Part shown: positions 22,201 to 32,929 of the stretch, piece by piece
Position numbering within the stretch: position 1 is the stretch's first letter
Layout: every line of letters begins with the position of its first letter
From: Pseudocercospora fijiensis CIRAD86
Taxonomy: Eukaryota > Ascomycota > Dothideomycetes > Mycosphaerellales > Mycosphaerellaceae
Reading direction: 5' to 3'
Assembly: GCF_000340215.1 (NCBI RefSeq)
Contig: NW_006921541.1
Location: 2,453,527-2,517,526, forward strand
Length of the DNA: 64,000 bases
Position numbers and translations under genes: made by a program
The notes under the pieces: generated by a model
What the model was told of the DNA's origin: nothing
Seen by the model: only the letters and a program-made list of their open reading frames with translations
Databases searched by the model: none

Positions 22201-24247
22201 GAAGTGCATATGTCAAGAACACCTTGCCTACAATCAAGCGTGTTGTGACTGATGCCGCACCTCACGCATTTGACGAATCTTTGAAGCCTACGATGACCGC
22301 ACTGCGTCCTACATTACCCTGGACTGAGCGCAAGGACTCAAATACTTCTCTGCAAACGTCTCCAAGGGCGCCAACGCCTGATATAGAACGTACTGAGTCG
22401 ACACCATCCGAGGTAAATCAGAACTCGGCAATGAACGCCAGCCTCAAGCGCCTTTCCATGCGACCCGGAGTAGCACGGAACGACTCCGAGACACCAGATC
22501 CAGCCCTCTCGAGTGTATCCAATGCCCTTGTTAACGGCCCGTGGACAGGATCATTCAGAGGGTGGGAAGCACAAATGGAGGACATCTTGAAGTCATTCTT
22601 CAACTCAATCCGCTCGGAACCACTTCCGCTACATGGTGCTGTGATGGGCGATATCATGAATGGCCGCAATCTGTCCGTGGTGGACCTTACGAACGGACTC
22701 AAACGAACAGGCTCTGTGGTCAGTAGGGCGCCCTCAGATAACATGTCGTACCGGTCGAAAGGCGACTTCCGCTCAATGACCGCAAGATGGCAAGGCCGAG
22801 CGAACAGATCGAGGCCAAAGATTTACCCTGCAAGTACTGTGGGATCGTCGCGCACCAGCTTCGACGATGGGAGTGGTTTTTGGTCGCCGGCTATGAGTAG
22901 CAAGTATTCTTTCAGCAAAACCCTCACATCTGCATCGGTCGGCAGCTTCCAGAATCCATTCTCACCCATGGAATCCTTCAAGCACTCTATGGGGTTTGCC
23001 AACGCCCTTTCGCAGGCCATCATCAGAGAAGAGACCAGTGGAGGCGACAGTGAGACTTTCTCTGTGCCCAGAGGTTTGCTCGAAGACGAGACTTTGGCTC
23101 TCGAGGGTGCCCCGTGGGCAAAGGAAGGACTTGTCAAGCACAAGCATCATCTCGAGACTCCTGATCGCAAAGCAAAGGACAGGAATTGGAACGATTATTT
23201 CGCTGTCATTAGTAAAGGCAAGCTGACACTCTTCGCTTTCAACACCACCACCAAGACGCAATCGCTTGGGAGAAAATCGCACTTCGGCAAATCTGGCAAG
23301 GCAGCAAGCGTGACGTCGACACGAGTTGGCGGTGGCGACTGGATGGAGAACGCTGAGCAGCTCGAGGTGTTCATCCTCCGCCAGACCATTGCCTCAACGC
23401 TGCCGCCGCCTGGCTATAGTAAAGCCAGACCGCACGTATGGGCCTTGTCGCTACCATCTGGAGCCGTGCATCTCTTCCAAGTAGGCACGCCGGAGATCGC
23501 TGAAGAGTACATGAGCACCGCAAACTACTGGTCTGCTCGACTGAGCAAGGAGCCTCTGGCAGGTGGCGTATCAAACATCGAATATGGCTGGTCTGAGCAG
23601 GTCATTAACACAGCACTGGTAGAACGAGCAGATGCAGTCAACACTCCGCCGTCCTCAATGGCAACCCGAGGTCACGCGCATAGCATGTCTACTGACAGGC
23701 CCAGCCTTCAGTCCTCACTACGCAACAGCTTCGATACTGGTTTCGGTAGCGCAAAGACCAGATTGCCGGGAGACAAAGTCATCATTCATGAATGGCAACC
23801 TCCCAGTCAATCTATGATGGCCAGCCAGTTGATGGAGGTCGATCAGCTTAAGCAGCTGACAGCCTACGTCCAGGCTTCGGAAGAAGAGCTCGAAAAGCAT
23901 AACGAGCTTAAGCACGCAATCGAGCTTGCAGTAAGTCCTTTGATACCTTCTGAGCACCTGTAACATTTCACTGACTCGCGTCACAGTTTTCACCACGTCA
24001 TCCTAACCACAACAAAGCCATGACAAATTGGCAACGCAAGTCGGATTACTTGCTTCGCGAGATTGTCAAGTTCAGAACGTACATTGACAGCCTATCCGCA
24101 GCGCAGAATGCAAAAGAGGCTTTCTACGCAAAGAAGGCCGACGGGCGGCTGTCACCTGTCGCTAAGGACGAAGATTATGATGTACCAGGAATTGAGAGAA
24201 GTATAATGGCCACCATGGCGCCTCGCGGGATTCACACTTCAGGCTGA
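19209..24247 (+). CDS. Sec7-PH Arf guanine-nucleotide exchange factor
   Basis: A 1660-aa protein that loads Arf-family GTPases with GTP at Golgi, endosome or plasma membranes. ATG 19209 (MDTYYAHASASTASS) is the first in-frame ATG. Residues 1-880 are Ser/Pro-rich disorder with basic patches and a polyproline run. The Sec7 domain is at about 895-1025: LVLRGETQQVDRII carries the catalytic glutamic finger E943, and FYSLILLNTDQH is the second conserved helix. A PH domain follows at about 1308-1465 (RNWNDYFAVISKGKLTLFAF), then a short coiled coil. Intron 23931..23986 (GTAAGT...CACAG, phase 0) joins the coiled coil to FSPRHPNHNKAMTNWQRKS; the stop is TGA 24245-24247. This layout resembles the yeast Syt1/Yel1 and fission yeast Sec74 group more than the giant Sec7p; the exact orthologue is uncertain. 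Confidence 0.9.
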
Positions 24248-24656
24248 GATGCGCTCTTGTAATTGAAAGCGATTTGGCGAGATTTGGAGATGCATGGGAC
24301 GTCTCTTGTAACAACAGCTTCGCTCACCTTGAATTCTTTGATCAGCGCGGCGTTAAGTGCGCAAACGAGAAGATGATCTGTATACCCGAGACGATATGTA
24401 ACACCAGCTTCGAGCAAACGAAAAAGTTTTCATATGGTACGTTTGAGCTCTTTCGTGACAATCACCATACCATTCTGTTGATCCATGTGACGCAACACGG
24501 TCGCTCTGTGCTTGCCGCCGACTGGGCAGTATAGAATATCACGTGGCACGACGGAGGCGGAGGCAGCCGCAAAGCCACAACTCAAACCAACGTCAAACTC
24601 ACACTTGCACTTCGCTTTTCCCGAAAATCAAGGAACAAGACGCATCAACAGACGAT
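24248..24656. other. Intergenic, 409 bp
   Basis: Contains the 3' UTR of the Sec7 gene and the 5' region of the next. The downstream frame is open upstream of its ATG as far as about 24543, but no ATG occurs there, so it is treated as 5' UTR. Confidence 0.4.
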
Positions 24657-25577
24657 ATGATCCTTGGTCCATATCGAAATCCGCCCTATAGATCGCCCAC
24701 CCCGAGGAGCACAACCTCAGCAAGCCCGCCACCAAACAGCAGCAGTCCCAATCAATCGCCGAAACGGAAGCGAGACCAGGAACTGCCAGGCACAACTCCA
24801 CCGGCGCCAGTGGCGGCACTTCGGATTGAAGATACAGCATACAACTCCGATGGCAGTGTAGAAAATGGCCAGAACAGTCCGCGATCCAAAGTTGCCGAAA
24901 GGCTGAACCGACTGGATATCCAGCATGCCGAGGAGTCACCCACCAGCTCTCAAAGTCCGCGCAAGAAGCTGAAGCGCAACCCTCGGGTGCGAGATCTCTC
25001 TGTAACACCTCAGGATCATCGATCGCTGGAAATCCCAGAAAGCGTCGGCAACAATTCTACTCTCTTGCTCGAGGTCGCAGAAACGTCGGGAGCTTACGAA
25101 CGGAACTCGACACCGACTCCGTTCGGGTCTTGGCAGTCGGAACTGAACAACAGCAATGGTGTGATGAAAGTCGACGATGCAGTCAAATCTCCGCCCTCAC
25201 GCCCAAAGCGCATGCTGTCGCCTCCGCCCCCCTCTCCAGCAACCGATGCTATGGCTGTGGACCCTTTTGAAACGTCTCTTGACATGACTTCGCTTACTTG
25301 GCAGGACGATGAAATCACTGGTCACGCAATCACGAGCCCTGATGATGACGGCGAGGGCATCAATGGCATTGGCTTCAAGCCTACGCCTGCGATTGCGCAA
25401 GTTCGGAGTCAGAAGCGGAGACAGCAAGTCAATGAATGGAAAGCGCGAGAGGCGCGCGACGCTAGACAGAGGCGTATGGATAGGAGACGTGGTATCGGTG
25501 GTGGTGACGGCGCAAGTGATCCTGTGAGCGGTGAAGCGCCTACGAAACGACATGTACGATTTATGGACGGCGGATGA
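24657..25577 (+). CDS. Disordered basic protein, probably nuclear, unknown function
   Basis: A 306-aa protein from ATG 24657 (MILGPYRNPPYRSPTPRS). It is rich in Ser, Pro, Arg and Lys with likely nuclear signals (SPKRKRDQE, SPRKKLKRNPR). A short C-terminal block, GIGFKPTPAIAQVRSQKRRQ followed by the basic helix EWKAREARDARQRRMDRRR, looks like the constrained part, judged by its low disorder. No catalytic motif and no intron. I do not know the family's role. Confidence 0.75.
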   Translation: MILGPYRNPPYRSPTPRSTTSASPPPNSSSPNQSPKRKRDQELPGTTPPAPVAALRIEDTAYNSDGSVENGQNSPRSKVAERLNRLDIQHAEESPTSSQSPRKKLKRNPRVRDLSVTPQDHRSLEIPESVGNNSTLLLEVAETSGAYERNSTPTPFGSWQSELNNSNGVMKVDDAVKSPPSRPKRMLSPPPPSPATDAMAVDPFETSLDMTSLTWQDDEITGHAITSPDDDGEGINGIGFKPTPAIAQVRSQKRRQQVNEWKAREARDARQRRMDRRRGIGGGDGASDPVSGEAPTKRHVRFMDGG

Positions 25578-25937
25578 TGCGTTTGATGAGTTAGGTAGGA
25601 AAGCCGGGCCTGGAAAGTTGAACGCACTTTTAGCCAGATATGATCAATGAGGTATGAGACGATGTTGGCAAAGATTTTTGCATGAGTCTCTTTTTCACCG
25701 GAACACTGTGGACAGCTGATCGCGCAGGCACTTGTACAGGTACCGGAGCGGCCACGTGCAGGATTTGTGAAGTGAAGGTAGAGTGTTTCGGTCTGCTGCT
25801 CTTGCCTTGTCTTCAGTGAGTGATGTCCGTGCGCTAGCGCTAACGACAGCCCTTCCAACCGTTTTCCTTCTTTCTTTGATCCCTCTCGACATCGACCTCG
25901 ACCTCGACCTCGACACCAACATCAATCGTGTCACAAG
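25578..25937. other. Intergenic, 360 bp, with hexamer repeat
   Basis: 3' UTR of the upstream gene and 5' UTR of the F-box-like gene. A short GACCTC-type hexamer repeat (about 25888-25918) lies just before the ATG at 25938, in the presumed leader. Confidence 0.5.
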
Positions 25938-26678
25938 ATGCCGCGCAAGAAGCAGGGCGCTCAAGCAAAGGCTCTCCCACCACCACCAGCAGTAAAGCCT
26001 CAGTCCCAGTCGGCCGAAGATGGCAAGACCGGCTTCCTCGACCTTTCGCCAGAAATTCGCAATGAGATCTATCACCTCGCTCTCATCTTTCGGGGCGCAA
26101 TCCGCTTGTATACGCGCCACACGAAGGACGGCCGGGGGCCTTTCTACGCTACGATACGGTTCAACGACGTAGGGCAACCGACGAACCAGATCAGTCTGGA
26201 AGGCGTCAAAATCCTCGCAACATGTCGCCAGATCAACGAGGAAGCTACACCCATTCTCTACGGCGCGAACACCTTCGTCGTCAACTGGGAGGACTGCCTC
26301 AATCCATTTACGGTCAACACATTGCCACTCGTTCGGAATCTCATGGTCACTTCAAGGTTGTTGGCACGTCTGAAACACGTCGGTGCCTTGTTTGTCAAAC
26401 TGCGAAAGTGCATTCTGCAACAACGCTCATCGCTGATCAATCTCAAGCTCGAACACAGCATCTGTGGGGAGATGACCGCTTGCTACCTCGCCCAGAGGCT
26501 GACTCCAACGATGAGAGCTATGATCAAAGGAGGGAAGAGCATCGACGAGGCCATCAATATGGTCGAGTTTTACAGCGAGTATCGCGGGAGCGACAGCCAC
26601 AAATCATACTTGGGGATTCGGGCAGCTGCTCACACAAGTCAGGTCAAGGAAGAACTTGGCAAAATTTTGCGCAAGTAG
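25938..26678 (+). CDS. F-box-like protein with duplicated C-terminal tail
   Basis: A 246-aa protein, ATG 25938. A Lys/Pro-rich head precedes FLDLSPEIRNEIYHLALIF, the F-box-like helix common in expanded dothideomycete families. Next comes the usual strand-rich region with LATCRQINEEATPILYGANT, the hallmark second motif. Such proteins are thought to be substrate adaptors, but no partner can be inferred. The stop TAG at 26676-26678 lies inside the first of two 93/94-bp tandem units; the second unit has CAG at the same codon, so the protein may have been shortened by a C-to-T change in CpA. See the repeat at 26621. Confidence 0.82.
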   Translation: MPRKKQGAQAKALPPPPAVKPQSQSAEDGKTGFLDLSPEIRNEIYHLALIFRGAIRLYTRHTKDGRGPFYATIRFNDVGQPTNQISLEGVKILATCRQINEEATPILYGANTFVVNWEDCLNPFTVNTLPLVRNLMVTSRLLARLKHVGALFVKLRKCILQQRSSLINLKLEHSICGEMTACYLAQRLTPTMRAMIKGGKSIDEAINMVEFYSEYRGSDSHKSYLGIRAAAHTSQVKEELGKILRK

Positions 26679-26807
26679 CGAGGAAGGCGACGAGAAGATG
26701 CGAATCGAGGAAAGGCAGCTGCTTACACATGTCAGGCCAAGCAAGAACTTGACAAGATTTTGCGCAAGCAGCGAGGAAGGCGGACGAGAAGACGCGAATC
26801 GAGGAAA
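26621..26807 (+). repeat. Two tandem 93/94-bp units at the end of the F-box-like gene
   Basis: 26621-26713 and 26714-26807 both begin GGCAGCTGCT and end CGAATCGAGGAAA, with about nine differences, mostly transitions. The first unit encodes AAAHTSQVKEELGKILRK then TAG; the second has AAAYTCQAKQELDKILRKQ. The second unit has one extra G. A third GGC start follows at 26808 without further similarity. Confidence 0.85.
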
Positions 26808-27003
26808 GGCGGTGATGCTCGAAGAGTCTTGATCGGTGGCTCTGAGGTTATAGTTTTGAAGTGGACAAGGACGTCTATCCAGAGGCAGCATGAGCGCTCA
26901 ACCGGCACAAAAAGTCGCTGCTGTATGAGTGAAATCGTATCGCGCAGGTGGTAGATACCGAAGCATGAGTGAAAATAGCAGCAGAAGTATGAAAAGCTTC
27001 TGC

Positions 27004-28982
27004 TCATTCCTCCTCTACATCAGTGACAGCTTCTGGCGTCAGAGCCTCGTCTGACGTGCGCCGTAGTATGCCCTGAGCCTCATCGAACATTTCTATCGCC
27101 ATTTCATGCGTCTCCGGCTTAAACGGCCACTCCACCCAGGCTTTAGCCAGACCTTCCATCATCTCATCGGTCAACTGTCGCACTTTGAGATTGGCAGGAT
27201 CCAGTCTGCCGCCTCTTCTTGGGTCCGTAATCGCCGGCACCATAGGGATCAAGTCCTTCGCCGCATTGGGTGCGATTCTCTCCAAGACAGATGTGAGGCT
27301 CCGATTTTTGAACGAGAACATGAACTTGAGCAAGTAGCTGCAGATCGTGACCACTTCGGCTCGATCGGCGACACCAGGAACGGCCATGTCGAGCTCCTTC
27401 GGGGTTATGTCGAGCAGACACAGGTTCGCGGCGGGATGGAAGTCTTCTGGTTTGGCTTGCAATGGCTCGTACTGTCGTCGATCAGCGATCAAGATTGGAT
27501 TTGGAGCTGCGAAGTCGATGATATCTTCCCATAACCTGCTTGCGTCGCCAGTGACTTGCACGTTTGAGATCCAGCCAATAGTTTCGTCGATTTGCTGTAA
27601 AAGCGAGGCCAGTCTTGGCTTGAGAGCAGATACATCGACTCCATTCTCCTCCAGGACTTTGTAATGTACCTCCAGATTAATCATTTGCAGAGTGAAGTCT
27701 GCCCACAAGACCTTTCTCAGCTCTGCAGCGGGAACTCCTTCGAAAACTTTGGGTCCGGGACGGCCTGCCACGCCGGGGGTCCTGCGCGTTGTAGCACTTG
27801 AAGGGCATTCACTGATAGCGCCATAAACTTGTGGATACTTAATGCTGTCGACCAAACTCTGCAGGGCAGGTCTGTGTGACACGGTGATCCTTCGGCCACA
27901 TTTGATCGCGATGTACTTCTCGACAGCTTCGTGCAGCTTACAGAATTCAGCTTCGAACTCTGGCAGGGTCTGATATTCAACCGCCAGAGGCGATCTCCAT
28001 TGATTGGTTGCGTGTTTTTTGATTTGCTCAAGTTGATGCAGTTCTCTTCCTTCAGGCACATTGATGCCTCGGTCTGCCATTCTTTCTTGGACTCTCGCGG
28101 AGCTTTCAGCAGCGATGCCGCTGTAGCGAGACCGCATTCCGAGGGCGCTAGAGTCGGCTTTGTATGATCTCGAAGACTTGATGGCGACAACTTCATCGGT
28201 GGTACAAGAGAGTCCTAGCGAAGCGCTCGCAAAATGCTTGTAGTTTGACAAGTGCGGAAGAAAAGCAATTTTGTCCAGCTCTGCCACCCACCACAACATC
28301 CTAACCAAGCCGGCTTGATGGAAAATTCTATTTTGCAACGACAGCCAGGTTACATTTGATAGCGAGAGTTGGGAGCCCTTCGCGCCCCAAAAAAGATCGT
28401 TTCGTCGTACGAGAGAGCCAGTAATCAAGAGCGATGTGTCGACGCGGCGAAGATTGGGATCATTTTGAGCCAGTCGATTTCTTCCGATGAAGCTCCCACT
28501 CGTGAATATGTCGTTCCAATTTTGGATGTAATCTCGCGAGTTGACGCCACTTAAGTTGGTGTGCACATATGTTGAGCCACGCTTGTTAAGCAGAGGCCTC
28601 ACGAATGGCTCAATATACTCTTCATCTGGTTCCATAAGAATATGTCGTTTGGGTTTGAGGAATTGATGGAGCTTGTCAGACCAGAGGCAAGATCCTGGAT
28701 TGATGTCGACAATGGTACATCCTTTGTAGGGCTCCAAAGTAGGAGCAATGTATTTGATCACATCATCTGAACGAAGGGTTAGTGCTCCATGCCATGCCAT
28801 GCCATGTTGATCCTGATCCATGTCAACTCCTTACTGCAAAGCTCTTCACTCACTACATCAGCTCGATAAATCCTTGCGGAGCGAGCAGGACGCTTTCCTC
28901 CTGCCGCTGGGAAAGCATGTGATAATCGCTCTGATAGTGACTTCTTGGCATCAACGACCTTCTTGATCGCCTTTGTTCCCAT
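27004..28982 (-). CDS. MTF1: Mitochondrial transcription factor MTF1/TFB-like
   Basis: A 636-aa protein with the class I methyltransferase fold of the rRNA adenine dimethylase family. Fungal Mtf1 members act as specificity factors for mitochondrial RNA polymerase. Exon 1 28835..28982 (ATG 28982, MGTKAIKKVVDAKKSLSERL, basic), intron 28767..28834 (GTAAGG...TTCAG), exon 2 27004..28766. The junction gives SEELCNDVIKYIAPTLEPYK, followed by the SAM-site motif CTIVDINPGSCLW, the acidic loop ILMEPDEEYIEPF, and LSLQNRIFHQAGL in the core. The C-terminal ~300 residues are a fungal extension. The intron contains three CATGG repeats. Confident of family; retained methylase activity cannot be judged. Confidence 0.85.
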
Positions 28983-29492
28983 GAAAAACGCCGGCAAATG
29001 TAACAAGCGCGAAAGACGGATGAATGAATGAAATTGATGGGAAGATGGAGTTGGCGGAGAATGCTTTTAGGGTTTTTTGGCTTGGCTTGTGGCGCTGCGG
29101 TGTGGCGCAGCTCTAGCCATTCATGTCACTAGTGGCTCTGCGCATCGCATCTCAGGCAGCGGCAGCGGCAGCGACAGCGACAGCGACATGTCACTCTTTC
29201 TTGTGGCTCGTCGAAGCAATTGCGGCACGCCATCACATGCACAATTCATCACACTCATGCTGGCGTGATGCAAAGCATCCTCTCCTCTCCCGCCAAGTTT
29301 GGTCCAACAGTTCTGCAACGACACTACGCGTCGGGAATACAGGGCAAACACAACATGTCCAGCATGCCATCCAGAATACATGCGAAGTAGCGTCCATTGC
29401 CTGATCAGAGAACTTCTTCGCCTTCTCTCGCAGCACTTCACTCCACGAATCTGAGGCACTGCACCAAGAGCACATATCTGCTTCTGTCCAGA
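28983..29492. other. Divergent promoter, MTF1 / AMSH-like
   Basis: A 510-bp region between the MTF1 and deubiquitinase start codons. It contains a GGCAGC/GACAGC hexamer repeat at about 29155-29190. The downstream frame is open upstream of ATG 29493 but has no ATG. Confidence 0.5.
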
Positions 29493-31112
29493 ATGGCGTT
29501 GTCGCGACATCACGCGGCTCTTACGAGACCACGATCAGTGGAGGAAATTGTGAAGGAGGCCCAGGACTTCGAATTCAATACAAACAGGTCCCTGCAACAA
29601 TGGCTTCGAGCTTCGAAAATGCTATTGACCGAAGCAGCGATTTGCGAACAAGAAGGCAGTCTTGCTATGGCCTACCTCTATCTTTATCGCCACGCCGAGC
29701 TCGTGCTTAGCAGGCTGCCGCAACACCCAGAGTATAGGGACCCAAAATTCAAAGAAGACCTTTCTCAAGCTCGCAAGACACTTCAAAGAAATATCGTAAA
29801 GCTGGAACAATGGAAGCCTCGCATTAACCAGGAGCATGATCGATATACGAAAGCCATGGAGAGAAAATTGGCAGAGAGGCAGCGAGTGCAGAACGAATTC
29901 GATCAAGCTGCCCGGGACCGAGCTTCGTATACTTCCTCTCGCCGGAGTTCAGCTGCTAGTATCAGCGCCGAGCATTACATGCAAGCTTTGAAGGCCAATG
30001 AGAATCGAGAATTTGCCGTCAACCTGGCACAGCGAGAGATTAGGCGTCGTGATGCGTCCAGGCAATCGACAACGCAAGCTGGAATTTCTCCCGCAACAGT
30101 AGCCGAGCGCAGGAAAGGACTCGTCGCGCAGGAAGATTCCTATTTTGACGATCGAAAAGAGTTCAACGACGGCGTTCGTGAGGCTGCTCGACATCTCCAA
30201 CGACAATCATATCATGGGCCTCGAGAAGCGCCTCGAGAAGCACCAAGATCGAGACAGTCGACATATTCCGCCTACCACTATCCAAGAGTTCCACAAAAGG
30301 AGACCCGAATGGAATGGGATTCCCAACCAATCCGCCCAGCCTCCTCCCAATTCCGACAATCTCTCCCACCACCACAAGTCCCAGCAAAAGAGTCTCTATA
30401 CGACTACTCCGCCTCAGAACTCGACACCCCTCCCCCACGCCCGCCAAAATCCAACGCATACTCAACCCCAGCTTCAGCAAGTCCCTCCCCACCACCACCA
30501 GGAGACCAAGCCACTCCATCAAAATACACCTTCAAACCCACAGCCTACACAGAATCCGGCTCTCCCCTCCGCACCGTCCTCCTACCCCCGGACCTCCGCC
30601 AAAAATTCCTCAACCTAGCCCACCCCAACACATCCCGCAACCTCGAAACCTGCGGAATCCTAGCCGCAACCTCCATCTCCGGCGCCCTCTTCATCACCCA
30701 CCTCATCCTCCCAGACCAAACCTCCACATCCGATACCTGCGACACAACCGACATCGGCGACAACGCTCTCTTCGACTACTGCTCAGCCCAAAACTTGCTG
30801 GTATGCGGATGGATTCATACCCACCCTAGTCAATCCTGTTTCCTCTCATCTCGAGATTTACATACGAGCTCGGGATATCAAGTCATGTTACCCGAAGCAA
30901 TCGCGATCGTATGTGCCCCGAGATTCGTGCCTGATTGGGGAATTTTTCGCTTGACGGATCCCCCCGGATTACCTTACGTTTTGGAGTGTAGGAGGCCGGG
31001 GATTTTCCATGCGCATGAGGAAGCGAATTTGTATACGGATGCGTTGGGGGGTTTGGGACATGTGGTCGAGGGGCCCGGGTTGGGGTTTGAGGTTGTGGAT
31101 TTGAGGAAGTAG
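29493..31112 (+). CDS. AMSH-like JAMM deubiquitinase
   Basis: A 539-aa zinc protease that cleaves K63-linked ubiquitin at endosomes with ESCRT (AMSH/STAMBP; fission yeast Sst2). ATG 29493. The N-terminal USP8/AMSH-type helical domain is at about 10-130 (RASKMLLTEAAICEQEGSLA, YLYRHAELVLSRLP). A coiled-coil and Pro-rich linker follows. The C-terminal MPN domain begins about 370: E385 in NLETCGILAA, then H442, H444 and D455 in HTHPSQSCFLSSRDLHT, all JAMM ligands present. Also LPEAIAIVCAPRF and a DPPGLPYVLECRRPGIFH block as in AMSH. No intron. Composition is odd: very C-rich at about 30300-30750, then G/T-rich to the end. Confidence 0.9.
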   Translation: MALSRHHAALTRPRSVEEIVKEAQDFEFNTNRSLQQWLRASKMLLTEAAICEQEGSLAMAYLYLYRHAELVLSRLPQHPEYRDPKFKEDLSQARKTLQRNIVKLEQWKPRINQEHDRYTKAMERKLAERQRVQNEFDQAARDRASYTSSRRSSAASISAEHYMQALKANENREFAVNLAQREIRRRDASRQSTTQAGISPATVAERRKGLVAQEDSYFDDRKEFNDGVREAARHLQRQSYHGPREAPREAPRSRQSTYSAYHYPRVPQKETRMEWDSQPIRPASSQFRQSLPPPQVPAKESLYDYSASELDTPPPRPPKSNAYSTPASASPSPPPPGDQATPSKYTFKPTAYTESGSPLRTVLLPPDLRQKFLNLAHPNTSRNLETCGILAATSISGALFITHLILPDQTSTSDTCDTTDIGDNALFDYCSAQNLLVCGWIHTHPSQSCFLSSRDLHTSSGYQVMLPEAIAIVCAPRFVPDWGIFRLTDPPGLPYVLECRRPGIFHAHEEANLYTDALGGLGHVVEGPGLGFEVVDLRK

Positions 31113-31517
31113 GAATTGATTGATTGATGAGATGAGATATGAGGATAGAGTTAGAATGGAGAGGAGGATATGAGGTTCCAATATGCAAGTTTCTTCATCA
31201 TCATGCATGGCTAGCTAGACGGCAGCATAGCATAAGTTTCTTTCTTTCTGTCCAAAGCCATAAGTGTTGTTTTGTGGTATCATTTCGAAAAGGCATAGTC
31301 CCGTACTCATTCCATCCATACCGTACTCATTTGATTGTGAAAACTGCATATCGAGCAGCCGCCTCTTCTCTTTGTCGTCGTGAAGAAGTAGGCTTCTTAA
31401 TTTTCCTTTCCCTTCCCCAAAAACGCCCTCGCAAAATTCGCTTCCAAGAGCTGTCCAGCAGCAGCAATCATCATATCACATGACACAAATCCCAGGCAGA
31501 AGCAGGACCATGGCCAA
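31113..31517. other. Convergent 3' spacer
   Basis: A 405-bp region between the 3' ends of the AMSH-like gene and the minus-strand gene at 31518. It has a short GATT/GATGA-rich tract right after the AMSH stop. No gene seen. Confidence 0.4.
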
Positions 31518-32435
31518 CTACTTCTCAAACCCGAACGTGCCCAAATGTCCTTGTCCCGCTCCTTCCCTTATACGATCATTCGACGTAGTATCCATATGTT
31601 CCCTCATAATCCTCTCAGCCTGGTCAGTGCCACCGGTTCCCGTAGCCCGAGCCGTATTCCGGCGGGCATCGGCAGTAGTATCCACGACATCCTGGTCATA
31701 AGTCATACCATCAATATACCTAGCCTCTCTCACCCCTTTAGTAGCAGCTTGCACCCCAGGCGGAGAAATCGTAGACTGTCTCGCAGGAGTTCTCGCTCCT
31801 TCTCCAAAAGCTACGAGAGAGGGAGTACCTTCCTCGGACATTCCCCCTACGGAAGAATTGTCCATGTCCATATCTTGGTCTTGGGATTCGGACATTTTGT
31901 CATAATTGTCGCCTGCCTCGCTATCGCCGGCCCAGGTTGTGCGTGCGCCGACAGAGCCCGTTGCTGAGGCGCTGCCCACGGTGCTACGTTCGCGGCCGAG
32001 AACAGGATTGCCGGTGCTGTCGAAGTAGGAGACTGCGGGAGGTACGGCTTGGCCTCCTGATGCGCCGGGAGTGACGTTGCCTACGCTATTTGGTGTCTGG
32101 GGATTGCGGGCTGTGGTCACACGTTCGAGACCAGCAAGGCGAGAAATGCGATCTGCGCGTTCGGCGTCAAGCTGGTTTGAGAGGCCGGAAGGACCTTGGT
32201 GGTGTTGGTGGTGAGGAAGGTGGCCGCGGTGACCGTCTTTGATTGCGACGGTGGAGAGTTCGCTCATAGATGTCGTGGTCGAGCGAGTGGAATTGGGAGT
32301 GCCGCTGCGCGAGCTGTAAAGTCAGCCATTCATTAATATATTGATCACGCTCCTTGCAACCTACGGCGCATCCGAGGGCGTGAGCGGCTCAGAAGGTGGC
32401 GGAGGGAGATTGATGAGAGTGGGAGCGTTCGACAT
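31518..32435 (-). CDS. Unrecognised disordered fungal protein
   Basis: A 288-aa protein from two exons: 32365..32435 (ATG 32435, MSNAPTLINLPPPPSEPLTP) and 31518..32313, with intron 32314..32364 (GTAGGT, branch GCTGAC, TACAG). Splicing puts SRSGTPNSTRSTTTSMSE in frame with the main exon; if unspliced, translation could start at ATG 32267 instead. Likely constrained blocks are GLSNQLDAERADRISRLAGL and ARYIDGMTYDQDVVDTTADA; the rest is Ser/Gly/Asp-rich, including an acidic MDMD stretch. No membrane segment or catalytic motif. The function is not known to me. Confidence 0.75.
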
Positions 32436-32929
32436 CTTGGATGCGCTGTTGATTGCGTTTTGCTGCGAAGGAGTTCAAGAAGTCAACACTTGGTGTGTTG
32501 AAGTCAACACTTGGTGTGTTGGAGGATAGTCATGGAACTGCAGCAGCACAAGCACAACTCGCGTGCAGGGAGAGCGAAGGTCGCTTGCGGCTAATGACGT
32601 TTACTTGGCGCAATCGGCTAGGCCCGCCACGCATGACCCTGCATGAGCTGTTTCACAATCGCATCGCGACAAAGAAATTCTCAGGCACGGTACGGCAAGG
32701 CAGCAAACTTGGCTTGTATCGCCGATTCTTGCGAACTTCGTCCAAGTTCCTACATATTTCGTATCGCTCCAAATGAGCCATCGCAGCTAGTTGAAAGTGC
32801 CGCAGTGTGGTATCAGTCGTGAGAGTATTTTAATCCGTAACACCTCGCCATGTTGAAATTTTCCTTGGCCCGCGCCAGAACGCCCCGCAAATGCACGTCT
32901 CAGCGCCATCCCGCCCCATCATCGATCTT
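32436..32929. other. Spacer upstream of the 288-aa gene, downstream of SHMT
   Basis: 494 bp. It contains a perfect 21-bp direct repeat whose units are also palindromic (32480-32521). No further gene supported. Confidence 0.5.
32480..32521. promoter_or_regulatory. Two tandem 21-bp palindromic units
   Basis: Two exact copies of AAGTCAACACTTGGTGTGTTG, each with CAACAC and GTGTTG arms. They sit 45-86 bp upstream of the start codon at 32435 on the minus strand, a position suiting a transcription-factor site or leader hairpin. The regulatory role is inference. Confidence 0.4.
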
